The notes: generated by a model not told the origin, from the sequence alone. Counted from the first letter of the stretch, positions 8,620 to 17,024 are shown. The stretch is DNA of 64,000 nucleotides from JACVRW01 sp963819635 (GCA_963819635.1 CAWFWX010000003.1:310001-374000); one strand, 5' to 3'. Made by a program: numbers and translations.

Positions 8620-10112
8620 GCGACGACACCGTCACCGTTTTCGAGCGCTCCCGTGAGGGACGTCGCGCTTTTGTCGCCCCTGAGACCGACGTGCCCGACG
8701 TGCCGATCGAGGACCTGCTTCCCGCCGACGCCATCCGTGAGCGGCCGGCCGAGCTTCCCGAGATCTCGGAGCCCGAGCTGGTTCGCCATTACACGACGCT
8801 GTCGTCGAAGAACTTTCACCTCGACGAGGGCTTCTACCCGCTCGGCTCGTGCACCATGAAGCACAACCCGAAGCTGCACGAGCGCGTGGCGGCGCTGCCC
8901 GGACACGCGCGGCTGCATCCGCTGCAGGACCCCGAGTACGCCCAGGGGGCGCTCGAGCTGATGTGGAACCTGCAGGTCGCGCTGGGCGAGATCGCCGGGC
9001 TGCCGCACGTGTCCCTCCAGCCCAGCGCGGGGTCGCACGGTGAGCTGGCGGGCCTCCTCCTGACGCGCGCCTACCACGAGGACCGCGGCGAGCAGCGCAC
9101 GAAGGTGCTGACCCCGGACACCGCGCACGGCACCAACCCCGCGACCGTGACCATGGCGGGCTACGAGGTCGTGAAGGTCGGGACTGCCGAGGACGGCGGA
9201 GTCGACCTCGACGACCTGCGCGCGAAGGCGAGCGACGACGTGGCCTGCCTGATGCTCACGAACCCGAACACGCTCGGGCTGTTCGACCGCAACATCGAGG
9301 AGATCGCGAGCATCGTCCACGACGCGGGCGCGACGCTCTACTACGACGGGGCGAACCTGAATGCCGTGATGGGCATCACCCGGCCGGGCGACATGGGCTT
9401 CGACATCGTGCACTTCAACCTGCACAAGACGTTCACGCAGCCGCACGGCGGGGGCGGTCCGGGCGCGGGGCCGATCGCCTGCTCGGACCGGATCGAGCCG
9501 TTCCTGCCGATTCCCCAAGTCACCCGCCGCGCCGATCGCTTCGATTTGGACCACGACCGCCCGAAGTCCATCGGAAAACTGCGCGGCTTCCAGGGCAACT
9601 TTGGCGTGTTCGTGCGCTCGTACGCCTATATCTGCTCGCTCGGCCGCGATGGGCTAAAGGACGTGTCCGAAGTAGCTGTCCTGAACGCCAACTACCTGAA
9701 GGCGCTGATGGGCGAGCCCGGTATCGCTGAGTACCTCCCCATCGCCTTCGACCGCACCTGCATGCACGAGTTCGTCCTCTCCGGGCGCGGCGCGAAGGAG
9801 GAGCTCGGCATCAGGACGCTCGACATCGCGAAGCGGATGCTCGACCACGACGTGCACCCGCCGACCGTGTACTTCCCGCTGCTGGTGGACGAGGCGCTGA
9901 TGGTCGAGCCGACCGAGACCGAGACGAAGGAGCGCCTGGACCAGTTCGCCGAGGTGGTCCGCTCGATCCTCGAGGAGGCGAAGGAGGACCCCGAGGTGGC
10001 CCGCACCGCCCCGCACACCACGCCGGTCCGCCGCCTCGACGAGGCCGGGGCGGCGAAGCGCCCGGTGGTGCGCTGGCATCCAAGCGGCCAGGTGGACGAA
10101 CGGCAGCGGTGA
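8616..10112 (+). CDS. gcvPB: Glycine dehydrogenase (decarboxylating) subunit 2
   Basis: PLP-bearing half of the split P protein, 498 aa. The Schiff-base lysine is K271 in HFNLHKTFTQPHGGGGPG. Other family blocks are FYPLGSCTMKHNPK, SLQPSAGSHGELAG and the TPDTAHGTNPATV loop. The ATG overlaps the gcvPA stop (ATGA), so the four gcv genes form one tight operon. The last five codons, encoding DERQR, lie inside the left arm of a palindromic element (10098-10198), so the repeat has either replaced the original end of the gene or evolved with it. Confidence 0.96.
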   Translation: MSDDTVTVFERSREGRRAFVAPETDVPDVPIEDLLPADAIRERPAELPEISEPELVRHYTTLSSKNFHLDEGFYPLGSCTMKHNPKLHERVAALPGHARLHPLQDPEYAQGALELMWNLQVALGEIAGLPHVSLQPSAGSHGELAGLLLTRAYHEDRGEQRTKVLTPDTAHGTNPATVTMAGYEVVKVGTAEDGGVDLDDLRAKASDDVACLMLTNPNTLGLFDRNIEEIASIVHDAGATLYYDGANLNAVMGITRPGDMGFDIVHFNLHKTFTQPHGGGGPGAGPIACSDRIEPFLPIPQVTRRADRFDLDHDRPKSIGKLRGFQGNFGVFVRSYAYICSLGRDGLKDVSEVAVLNANYLKALMGEPGIAEYLPIAFDRTCMHEFVLSGRGAKEELGIRTLDIAKRMLDHDVHPPTVYFPLLVDEALMVEPTETETKERLDQFAEVVRSILEEAKEDPEVARTAPHTTPVRRLDEAGAAKRPVVRWHPSGQVDERQR

Positions 10113-10198
10113 AGGGGGTGCTCCTTCAGTTAGCCGCGTAATACGCGGTTAATCGACGGAACCCCCTGCGAGCCCACCCTTAATGCCGTCGTTTGGCC
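10098..10198. repeat. Palindromic hairpin element, copy A
   Basis: About 100 bp with imperfect inverted arms: left GAACGGCAGCGGTGAAGGGG (10098-10117), right CACCCTTAATGCCGTCGTTT (10175-10194). The middle is a near-perfect 23-bp palindrome at 10130-10152 (TTAGCCGCGTA, then TACGCGGTTAA, around one A). A GGGGG/CCCCC pair flanks it. The element overlaps the end of gcvPB and lies before the next gene; it could act as a terminator or be a small mobile element. Related copies lie at 17025-17115 and, in part, at 36405-36483. Confidence 0.75.
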
Positions 10199-10225
10199 GA
10201 TCGCGGCGCGGGGCAAGCGGAGGGC

Positions 10226-10495
10226 ATGAGCGGCCTCGGCGGCATCGCACCGCAGGAGCGCGACCTTTCGCGCAAGCGCGACCGTCAGGCGGCCGTCGTG
10301 CTCGCCGTCGCTGCCGCTGTCGGCATGCTCATCTTCTTCCCGTTGGGTCTCGTGCTCGGGCTCGTGGCGGCGGGCTATTCGTACGTGTCGGGCGCGCGGA
10401 TTGCCTGCTGGGTCGCGCTGGCCGTCGTCGGCATCGGCCTTCTCTCGGTGCTCTTCGGGCTCACCAACTTCGACGGCGGGATCTTCCAGGGCTAG
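10226..10495 (+). CDS. Small two-helix membrane protein, unknown function
   Basis: 89 aa. The N-terminus is short, polar and Arg-rich (QERDLSRKRDRQ). Two hydrophobic segments follow, about residues 21-47 (AAVVLAVAAAVGMLIFF...) and 55-80 (ACWVALAVVGIGLLSVL), typical of inner-membrane helices. I chose ATG 10226 because GGAGGG lies at 10219-10224; the reading frame extends upstream to 10193 inside the hairpin element without a ribosome binding site. The sulfite-oxidase-like gene starts 10 bases downstream, so the two may be cotranscribed. No family recognised. Confidence 0.65.
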   Translation: MSGLGGIAPQERDLSRKRDRQAAVVLAVAAAVGMLIFFPLGLVLGLVAAGYSYVSGARIACWVALAVVGIGLLSVLFGLTNFDGGIFQG

Positions 10496-10505
10496 AGTCG
10501 CGCCC

Positions 10506-11598
10506 ATGGAGGGCGCGCCCGCCGGCACCGTCGCGAACCAGGGGATCACCGCCGCCGAGCTGCGGCTCGCGGCGCGCAATCACGGGCTGCCGCTCGAGGC
10601 GCTCCGGCATGACATCACGCCGCCGGGGCTCCACTACCTGCTGATCCACTACGACATCCCGTCGGTCGATCCGGCGGCGTTCGTGCTCGAGGTCGGGGGC
10701 GCGGTGGAGCGGCCGCTCACGCTGTCCCTCGACGAGCTGCGTGCCCGGGAGCGGGTGGCCGAGCCGATCACCTTCGAATGCGCCGGCAACGGCCGCGCGC
10801 TGCTCGAGCCGCGCCCGCTCAGCCAGCCGTGGCTGACCGAGGCCGTGGGGACCGCGGAGTGGGGAGGGACGCTGCTCCGGCCGCTCCTCGACGAGGCGCG
10901 CCCGAGCGCGGACGCGGTCGAGGTCCTCTTCAGCGCCCTCGACAGGGGCATCGAGGGAGGCGTTCCACAGGCCTACGAGCGCTCACTCCCGATCGCCGAG
11001 GCGGAGCACGGCGTGCTCGCATACGACATGAACGGCGCTCCCCTGCTGCCTCAGCATGGGTTTCCGCTACGGCTTGTCGTCCCGGGTTGGTACGGCATGC
11101 AGAACGTGAAGTGGCTCGTCCGGATCACAGTGCTCGAGGAGCCGTTCGGCGGCTACCAGAACGCGGTCGGCTACCGCATGTACGAGCCGGACGGCACGCC
11201 GGGCGAGCCCCTCACGCGCATGCTGCCGCGGTCGCTGATGGCCCCGCCCGGGGTGCCGGAGTTCATGACCCGCGAGCGCCACGTCGAGCCCGGCCCGGTC
11301 ACGCTCACCGGACGGGCGTGGTCGGGATACGGGCCGATCGAGCGCGTCGAGGTCTCGACCGACGACGGGTCGACCTTCAATGCCGCCGTTCTGGACCCGC
11401 CCCTGGGCGAGCATGCCTGGCGCGGCTGGCACTTCGACTGGGACGCGCCCGCCGGCGAGCACGTGCTCTCGTCGCGCGCGACCGACAGCGCCGGCAACAC
11501 GCAGCCGCTCGAGCCGCCCTGGAACCTGAAGGGCTACGCGAACAACGCGGTCGAGCGGATTCAGGTCGTGGTCCGCGGCCCGTCAGACTGGCCGCCCC
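10506..11598 (+). CDS. Sulfite-oxidase-family molybdopterin enzyme; no stop codon before trpS
   Basis: Molybdenum-cofactor oxidoreductase of the sulfite oxidase superfamily. The cofactor-binding Cys is C92 in ITFECAGNGR, the family signature. GTAEWGGTLLRPLL and HGFPLRLVVPGWYGMQNVKW are further cofactor-domain blocks; a C-terminal Ig-like dimerisation domain follows (GRAWSGYGPIERVEVSTDDG). No signal peptide is visible, so it is probably cytoplasmic. The conserved part ends at VERIQVVVRG (about 11580), but no stop codon follows: the same frame stays open to 12659, right through trpS. I give the recognisable domain here and not the formal open frame. A one-base change near 11583 (CCGTCAG to CCGTAG) would restore a stop. 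Confidence 0.75.
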
Positions 11599-12585
11599 GT
11601 GCGCATCTTCAGCGGCATCCAGCCGACCGGGCGCAAGCACCTCGGCAGCTACATCGGCGCGATCCGGGGCTTCCTCGAAGGACAGGAGCGCGGCGACCCG
11701 GCGATCTACTGCATCGTCGATCTGCACGCCACGAGCGTCTCGTACGACCCCGACGCGCTGCCGGGCTTCGTGCTCGACACCGCCGGGATGCTGATGGCGG
11801 CCGGACTCGATCCCGATCGCTGCATCCTGTTCCGCCAGTCCGACGTCGCCGAGCACTCGGAGCTGTGCTGGCTGCTGGCGTCGGTCACGCCATACGGCGA
11901 CCTCCAGCGGATGACCCAGTTCAAGGACAAGTCCCAGCGCGAGCAGCAGCTGGTGCGCGCCAGCCTGTTCCTCTATCCCGTGCTCCAGGCGGCCGACATC
12001 CTGCTCTACAAGACCGACGAGGTGCCGGTGGGCGAGGACCAGCGCCAGCACGTCGAGCTTTCTCGCGAGATCGCGCGGCGCTTCAACTCGACCTACGGCG
12101 AGGTGCTCGTGGAGCCCCAGGCGGTGATCCCGAAGACGGGCGCGCGCATCATGGACCTACAGGACCCGGAGTCGAAGATGTCGACCACCGGGGAGAACGA
12201 GGCCGGCCGCGTCTACATCGACGACGAGCCCGAGGCGATCATCAAGAAGATCAAGCGCGCCCAGACGGACTCCGGCAGCGACATCGTGCGCGCGCCGGAC
12301 AAGGCGGGCATCACGAACCTGATCGACATCTACTCGGTCGCGCGCGGCGTGGACGCCGAGGAGGTCGAGCGCGAGTTCGCCGGGCAGGGCTACGGCGCGT
12401 TCAAGCAGGCCGTGGGGGAGGCGACAGCCGAGCTGCTCGCGCCCGTGCGCGAGCGCTACCGCGAGCTGCGCGCCGATCCCGGGGCGATCGAAGCGGCGCT
12501 CCGGCAGGGCGCCGACCGCGCCCGCGAGATCGCGGTGCCGGTCATGGCGGAGGTGCATTCCGTCATGGGAATCGGCCCGCGATAA
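11599..12585 (+). CDS. trpS: Tryptophanyl-tRNA synthetase
   Basis: Class I aminoacyl-tRNA synthetase that charges tRNA-Trp. 328 aa, standard for the bacterial enzyme. Signatures: the HIGH-like GRKHLGSYIGAI at residues 11-22 and the KMSKS-like SKMSTTGENEAG loop at about 194. The GTG start gives MRIFSGIQPTG, exactly the family N-terminus. The gene begins where the conserved part of the sulfite-oxidase-like gene ends, and that gene's open frame runs through it in another frame. A perfect 9-bp hairpin follows the stop at 12598-12618. Confidence 0.97.
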   Translation: MRIFSGIQPTGRKHLGSYIGAIRGFLEGQERGDPAIYCIVDLHATSVSYDPDALPGFVLDTAGMLMAAGLDPDRCILFRQSDVAEHSELCWLLASVTPYGDLQRMTQFKDKSQREQQLVRASLFLYPVLQAADILLYKTDEVPVGEDQRQHVELSREIARRFNSTYGEVLVEPQAVIPKTGARIMDLQDPESKMSTTGENEAGRVYIDDEPEAIIKKIKRAQTDSGSDIVRAPDKAGITNLIDIYSVARGVDAEEVEREFAGQGYGAFKQAVGEATAELLAPVRERYRELRADPGAIEAALRQGADRAREIAVPVMAEVHSVMGIGPR

Positions 12586-12597
12586 CAGCATCGCTCC

Positions 12598-12618
12598 GTC
12601 GCGGGCACCGCCCGCGAC
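12598..12618 (+). terminator. Hairpin downstream of trpS
   Basis: Perfect inverted repeat GTCGCGGGC, loop ACC, GCCCGCGAC: a 9-bp stem with a 3-base loop, 12 bases after the trpS stop. There is no T-run after it, so it would be a non-canonical terminator. The same 9-3-9 design appears twice at 33473-33538. Confidence 0.6.
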
Positions 12619-12659
12619 CTCGCGCAAGGCAGCGTCCGGCAGAGCCGTTAAAGAAATAG

Positions 12660-12679
12660 CTTGTGACGCCGATCACAAG
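12660..12679. promoter_or_regulatory. CRP/FNR-family operator (perfect TGTGA-N6-TCACA)
   Basis: CTTGTGACGCCGATCACAAG is a 7+7 bp inverted repeat with a 6-bp spacer and contains TGTGA-N6-TCACA, the known consensus for CRP of E. coli and of Mycobacterium tuberculosis. It lies in the trpS-scpA gap, 134 bases before scpA and 4 bases before a possible micro-ORF. A cAMP-dependent regulator is the natural ligand guess, since a class III adenylate cyclase is encoded at 30905-32008. Confidence 0.6.
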
Positions 12680-12683
12680 ACAT

Positions 12684-12785
12684 ATGAAGGCGCTCGACCG
12701 CCCTCTGGTCCGGCCGCTCCTCATTGTCCTGCTGGCGACGCTGGTCTGGACGATGTGGGTGACGGACTTCGGCGTGCACCTCTGA
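12684..12785 (+). CDS. Possible 33-aa single-span membrane peptide
   Basis: Short frame ATG to TGA: MKALDRPLVRPLLIVLLA, then TLVWTMWVTDFGVHL. A basic N-terminus is followed by one hydrophobic helix with Trp at its end, as in genuine small membrane proteins. It lies between the CRP-type site (4 bases upstream) and scpA (27 bases downstream). There is no Shine-Dalgarno sequence, so translation would need a leaderless or coupled mechanism. It could equally be part of the scpA leader. I do not recognise a family. Confidence 0.35.
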   Translation: MKALDRPLVRPLLIVLLATLVWTMWVTDFGVHL

Positions 12786-12812
12786 CCGAGGCCGCGTCTA
12801 GTCTCTCCGGCG

Positions 12813-13535
12813 ATGTCCCTCGCCGCGCTCGACCTCGACCTCGAGGTCTTCAACGGGCCCTTCGACCTGCTCCTGACGCTGGTTCTGAAGGAGGAGATCG
12901 ACCTCCTCGAGGTCGACCTCGCCGAGGTCGTGCTCGCCTACGTCGAGCACCTCGAGCGCGCCGGTGAGCTCGACCTCGAGGCCGCCACCGAGTTCCTGGT
13001 CCTGATCGCGGCGCTGCTCGAGCTGAAGTCGCGGCTGATGCTCCCCGCCGACGACGAGGAGGGGCTCGACATCGAGCCGGTCGAGGCCGCCGAGGAGCTC
13101 CTGGCGCGGATGCTCGAGTACCACCGCTATCGCCAGGCCGCGGAGCACCTGCGCGCCCGCCTCGAGGCCGAGCACGGCTACCGCTACCGGAGCGCGCCCC
13201 TGCCGCCGGAGCTGCGCCGCGTGTCGGTCGAGGCCGCGGAGTCCGCGTACGACCCGGAGCAGCTCGCCGAAGCGCTCGGCGGACTGCTCACCGTGCCGCC
13301 CCCGCTCGACCTGCGCCACGTGCGCCGGCCCGCCGTGTCCGTGGAGCAGCGCCTGCGCCACCTGCGCGACCTGCTCGCGCGCCGCAGCCGCTTCTCGTTC
13401 GACGAGGCGGTCGAGGGTGCCGACCGGCTCACCGAGGCGGTCACGCTGTTCGCTCTGCTCGAGCTCTACAAGGCGGGGGAGGCGAAGTGGGAGCAGGAGG
13501 TCCCGTTCGGGCCGATCACGGTGGTGCCGTCATGA
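12813..13535 (+). CDS. scpA: Segregation and condensation protein A
   Basis: Kleisin subunit of the SMC-ScpAB condensin, which organises and segregates the chromosome. 240 aa. The N-terminal LEVFNGPFDLLLTLVLKEEIDLLEVDLAEV and ATEFLVLIAALLELKSRLMLP are the family's SMC-head-binding helices; the acidic middle and the C-terminal winged-helix part (ARRSRFSFDEAVEGADRLTEAVTLFALLELYKAG) are also standard. The ATG overlaps nothing upstream; the 3' end overlaps scpB by ATGA. The CRP-type site upstream may control the pair. Confidence 0.95.
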   Translation: MSLAALDLDLEVFNGPFDLLLTLVLKEEIDLLEVDLAEVVLAYVEHLERAGELDLEAATEFLVLIAALLELKSRLMLPADDEEGLDIEPVEAAEELLARMLEYHRYRQAAEHLRARLEAEHGYRYRSAPLPPELRRVSVEAAESAYDPEQLAEALGGLLTVPPPLDLRHVRRPAVSVEQRLRHLRDLLARRSRFSFDEAVEGADRLTEAVTLFALLELYKAGEAKWEQEVPFGPITVVPS

Positions 13536-14113
13536 ACGAGCTCGCGCGCATCGTCGAGGCGCTGCTGTTCCTGTCGCCCGAGCCGGTGTCGGTCGAGCGC
13601 CTCGCCGACGCCTGCGAGGTCGGCGAGGGCGAGATCGTCGAGGCGCTCGCGCGCCTGCGTGAGCACTACGCCGAGGGCTTCCGGGGCGTCGTGCTCCGCG
13701 AGGTGGCCGGCGGCTTCACGCTCGCCACGGACCCGGTCGCCGAACGGGCCGCCCGCCGTCTACTGGCGCGGCCGCGCACACCGCCGCTCACGCAGGCGCA
13801 GGCCGAGTGCCTTGCGATCGTGGCCTACCTTCAGCCGGTCTCGCGGCCCGAGATCGCGCGTATCCGCGGGGTGGCGTCCGAGTCGGCGGTGGGGACGCTG
13901 CTCGAGCGCGGTCTGATCGAGGAATCCGGGCGCTCGCGCTTCGGCGCGGTGATGTACCGGAGCACGGAGCTGTTCGAGAAGCTGTTCGGCCTCTCGGGCC
14001 TCGACGCGCTGCCGGACCCGGGCCGATTCGACCCCACGCCCGAGGACGAGGGAGAGCTGCGCGAGCGGCTCCTCCGAGCGGGCGAGCAGCGCGCGAAGAA
14101 CCTGACCACATAA
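13532..14113 (+). CDS. scpB: Segregation and condensation protein B
   Basis: Winged-helix partner that binds the ScpA middle region and stabilises the condensin complex. 193 aa. It starts LARIVEALLFLSPEPVSVERLAD and carries the second winged helix TQAQAECLAIVAYLQPVSRPEIARIRGV, a block diagnostic of ScpB, then TELFEKLFGLSGLDALP. The start overlaps the scpA stop by 4 bases, giving translational coupling expected for partner subunits. An acidic, then Arg-rich tail of about 30 residues ends it. The usual next gene, rluB, is displaced here by three genes. Confidence 0.95.
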   Translation: MNELARIVEALLFLSPEPVSVERLADACEVGEGEIVEALARLREHYAEGFRGVVLREVAGGFTLATDPVAERAARRLLARPRTPPLTQAQAECLAIVAYLQPVSRPEIARIRGVASESAVGTLLERGLIEESGRSRFGAVMYRSTELFEKLFGLSGLDALPDPGRFDPTPEDEGELRERLLRAGEQRAKNLTT

Positions 14114-14182
14114 GCGGCGCTTATCGGCGCGCGAAGCAACCGCGATTGGGCGTGATGGCCGCCGTCTGCGAATCTCGATCGC

Positions 14183-15148
14183 GTGTCACGCCGCTCCGTC
14201 GCTCTGCTCCTCACGCTCAGCGCCTTCTGGGGCGCGTCGTACCTCTTCATCAAGGTCGGACTCGACGACGGCATGTCGCCGTGGGCCGTGGTCTCCGCGC
14301 GCACCGCGCTCGCGGCGCTCGTGCTCGTCCCCCTGGCGCTTCACCGCGACGTCCTGCGAAGCCTGCGCGGACGCTACCGCCCCATCGTCGTGCTCTCCTT
14401 CGTGCAGGTCGCGGGTCCCCTCAGCCTGATCGCGCTGGGGGAGGAGCACATCTCGTCGTCGCTCGCGGGGATCCTTGTCGCCAGCGCCCCGATCTTCACG
14501 TACCTGCTCGCCTTCGCACTCACGGGAGAGCAGCGCGCGAACACGGCCGGCCTCGTGGGTGTCGCAATCGGGATCGTCGGCGTCGGGATGCTGCTCGGCG
14601 TGGACGCCGGCGGGGGCTCCGACGCCCTGCTCGGCGGCCTCATGGTCGTCACGGCCGCATTCGGCTACGCGGTCGCGGCCTGGTACCTCAAGCGGAACCT
14701 GACCGGCGTGGAGCCGGTGGCGACGGTGGCCGGCACCCAGCTCGTGGCCGCGCTCGTGCTGCTCCCGCTCGGGCTGACGCACGTCCCGGCCGAGGTGCCG
14801 GGAATCGACGCGATCGCCTCGATCCTGACGCTCGGCGTCGTCTGCACCGGCTTCGCGTTCGTCATCTTCCACACGCTCGTGGCGAGCGACGGGCCGGCCA
14901 GAGCGTCGCTCGTCGGCTACATCGCGCCGGTGTTCTCGATCTTCTACGGCGTGACGCTGCTCGACGAGAGCTTCACGGCCACGACGGCCCTGGGCCTCGT
15001 GCTGATCCTCGGCGGCTCCTGGCTAGCGGCGGGCGGCGAGCTGCCCGCACGCCGCCGCGATGTCGCGACCGCGGGTGAGCCTCACGGTGGTCCGGACACC
15101 CCGCTCCTCGAGGACCGCCCGGAAGGCGGCGATTGCGTCCCGGCCTGA
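14183..15148 (+). CDS. EamA/DMT-family membrane transporter
   Basis: Drug/metabolite transporter superfamily permease with ten predicted helices in two EamA repeats; 321 aa. Repeat 1 begins LLLTLSAFWGASYLFIKVGL and repeat 2 near LGGLMVVTAAFGYAVAAWYLKR. The ending APVFSIFYGVTLLDESFTAT and LILGGSWLA is the family's last two helices. The substrate is unknown; relatives export amino acids or other small metabolites. Start GTG 14183. The last 35 residues after GGSWLAAG are polar, lie antisense to the end of rlmN (126-base overlap) and look like read-through rather than conserved sequence. Confidence 0.85.
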   Translation: MSRRSVALLLTLSAFWGASYLFIKVGLDDGMSPWAVVSARTALAALVLVPLALHRDVLRSLRGRYRPIVVLSFVQVAGPLSLIALGEEHISSSLAGILVASAPIFTYLLAFALTGEQRANTAGLVGVAIGIVGVGMLLGVDAGGGSDALLGGLMVVTAAFGYAVAAWYLKRNLTGVEPVATVAGTQLVAALVLLPLGLTHVPAEVPGIDAIASILTLGVVCTGFAFVIFHTLVASDGPARASLVGYIAPVFSIFYGVTLLDESFTATTALGLVLILGGSWLAAGGELPARRRDVATAGEPHGGPDTPLLEDRPEGGDCVPA

Positions 15149-16006
15149 GCCCCGGTAGCCCGAGTCCGTCGGGTTGTAGGGGATCAGGTTGACCTTGAAG
15201 GCGCGCCTCGGCTCGAGCGCGTCCGCGAGCGCCACGGCCTGCTCGTAGCGGTCGTTCACGCCCTCGAGCATCAGGTACTCCACGAACACCTGGCGCCGGC
15301 GGCGCTCGTGCCAGCGCAGGCACGCGTCGAGCACGTCGCGGAGCGGATAGCGGTCGTTCACCGGCATGAGCTCCGAGCGGAGCGCCTCGTCTGCGGCGTG
15401 CACGGAGAGCGCGAGTCGCACCGGCGGCCCGTCGGCGGCCATGCGGTCGATGCCCGGGATCCAGCCGACCGTCGACACCCCGATGTTCGAGTGAGCGATG
15501 CCGATGTCGGGGAAGCGCTCGCACGCCGCGAGCACGCTGTCGAGGTTCATGAGCGGCTCGCCCATCCCCATGAAGACCGCGTGGTTGACCGGCTCCTTCC
15601 GGCGGAAGTGCAGCGCCTGGTCGAGGATCTCCGACGCCGTCAGGTTGCGGCCGAAGCGCATCGTGCCGGTGGCGCAGAAGGTGCACGTCAGCGGACAGCC
15701 GGACTGGCTCGACACGCACAGCGAGCGGCGGCCGTCGCGGTAGCGCATCAGCACCGCCTCGACCGGCCGGCCGTCGTGGGTCTCGAAGAGGGCCTTCTCG
15801 GTGCCGTCGGAGGCCGTGGCGGTCTGAACGACTCGCAGTGAGGAGAACGGGACCTCCTCGGCGAGCTGCTCACGGAGCGCATGGGGGACGTTCGTCATCT
15901 CCTCGTAGGAGGCGGCGCCGCGTGCCGCCCACTCCCAGATCTGGCGCGCACGGAAGCTCGGCTCCTCGGCCGACGTGAGGCGCTCGTCGAGCAGGCTCAG
16001 ATCCAC
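15023..16006 (-). CDS. rlmN: Dual-specificity RNA methyltransferase RlmN
   Basis: Radical-SAM enzyme that methylates C2 of A2503 in 23S rRNA and A37 in some tRNAs. The [4Fe-4S] motif CxxxCxxC is in GCPLTCTFCATG; the GMGEPLMN block and the C-terminal Cys in AAACGQL needed for the methyl-Cys intermediate are also present. I chose the GTG at 16006, giving MDLSLLDERL and FRARQIWEWAARG, the normal family N-terminus, about 327 aa. A longer frame to 16081 would run into the divergent diguanylate cyclase gene. The 3' end overlaps the EamA gene on the other strand. Confidence 0.93.
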   Translation of the reverse strand: MDLSLLDERLTSAEEPSFRARQIWEWAARGAASYEEMTNVPHALREQLAEEVPFSSLRVVQTATASDGTEKALFETHDGRPVEAVLMRYRDGRRSLCVSSQSGCPLTCTFCATGTMRFGRNLTASEILDQALHFRRKEPVNHAVFMGMGEPLMNLDSVLAACERFPDIGIAHSNIGVSTVGWIPGIDRMAADGPPVRLALSVHAADEALRSELMPVNDRYPLRDVLDACLRWHERRRRQVFVEYLMLEGVNDRYEQAVALADALEPRRAFKVNLIPYNPTDSGYRGSGRDAIAAFRAVLEERGVRTTVRLTRGRDIAAACGQLAARR

Positions 16007-16065
16007 GACCGAGAGTTTGGCGCACGAAGCATGCGATCCGGTGGGCCTGGGCAATGGGGTGACCG

Positions 16066-16998
16066 GTGGCACCCACGGCACGTGATGCGATCCCCGTGTT
16101 CGGGGACAGGCAGCTGCTCGACGCGGTACTCGATGCGGCCGCTTCGCTGATCGTCGTGATCGACGTGGAGGGCCGGCTCGTGCGCTGGAACCGGGCCTGC
16201 GAGCAGCTGCTCGGCTATGCGGCCGCGGAGCTCGAGGGACCGGGCGCGCTGCTCGACCTGGTGCCGGCGGCGGAGCGGTCGAGCGCAGAGGTGGCGAGCC
16301 GGCTGCTGCTCGCCGGCGAGTCCCCGGTCCACGCCGAGTTCCACTGGCGCACGCGCGGCGGCGAGCTCCGGCTGATCGAGTGGTCCACGACCGCCCTGAC
16401 GGGCCCGTCCGGAGAGGTCACCTACATGGTCGGCACGGGCATCGACGTGACCGAGGCGCGCAGGCTCGACGAGGAGCGCATGGCCGCGGAGGAGCAGCTC
16501 CGCCACATGGCGGATCACGACCCGCTGACGGGCCTCCACAACCGGCGCCGCTTCGAGGAGGAGCTCGAGCGTCACATCGCGCACGGGCGCCGCTACGGGA
16601 TGACCGGCGCGCTGCTGCTGCTCGACCTGGACGACTTCAAGGAGGTGAACGACGGCTTCGGGCACCGGGCGGGCGACGAAGTGCTCGTCGCCGTGGCGGC
16701 CATCCTCCGGAACCGGCTGCGCGAGAGCGACATCGTGGCTCGCTTCGGCGGCGACGAGTTCGCGGTGCTGATGCCGGTCGGCGGCCTGGAGGAGGCGTCC
16801 GAGCTGGCCGACCTGCTCGCCGGCGCGGTCTGCCGGGACGTGCCGAGCCCGGCGGGCCCGCTCTACGCGAGCGTGGGCATCGCCCTGTTCGACAAGTCCA
16901 CGACGGCCGACGAGATCCTCAGCGAGGCGGACGACGCGATGTACGCGGACAAGCGCGCGTCGCGGCGGCCCGTGCGGCATTTGCGGTCGGTGGAGTAG
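16066..16998 (+). CDS. PAS-GGDEF diguanylate cyclase
   Basis: Soluble signalling enzyme of 310 aa that makes c-di-GMP from two GTP. An N-terminal PAS domain (about residues 15-130; IVVIDVEGRLVRWNRACEQLLGY) is followed by a PAC segment (VGTGIDVTEARRLDEER). The GGDEF domain starts DPLTGLHNRRRFEEEL and has the intact active-site motif RFGGDEFAVLMP. An inhibitory I-site RxxD (RESD) stands five residues before GGDEF, so product inhibition is likely. It has no membrane segment; the PAS ligand is unknown. Start GTG 16066, divergent from rlmN. Confidence 0.93.
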   Translation: MAPTARDAIPVFGDRQLLDAVLDAAASLIVVIDVEGRLVRWNRACEQLLGYAAAELEGPGALLDLVPAAERSSAEVASRLLLAGESPVHAEFHWRTRGGELRLIEWSTTALTGPSGEVTYMVGTGIDVTEARRLDEERMAAEEQLRHMADHDPLTGLHNRRRFEEELERHIAHGRRYGMTGALLLLDLDDFKEVNDGFGHRAGDEVLVAVAAILRNRLRESDIVARFGGDEFAVLMPVGGLEEASELADLLAGAVCRDVPSPAGPLYASVGIALFDKSTTADEILSEADDAMYADKRASRRPVRHLRSVE

Positions 16999-17024
16999 GG
17001 GCCCCGGGCGGTTGCTCGCCGCCG

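Noticed and set aside
10506..12659. A 717-aa sulfite oxidase-TrpS overlapping protein
   Set aside because: The second part is trpS read in the wrong frame, Arg-rich and without homology; treated as a missing stop.
16007..16081. Longer rlmN N-terminus to 16081
   Set aside because: The extra 25 residues are Pro-rich, not conserved, and would overlap the divergent diguanylate cyclase start.
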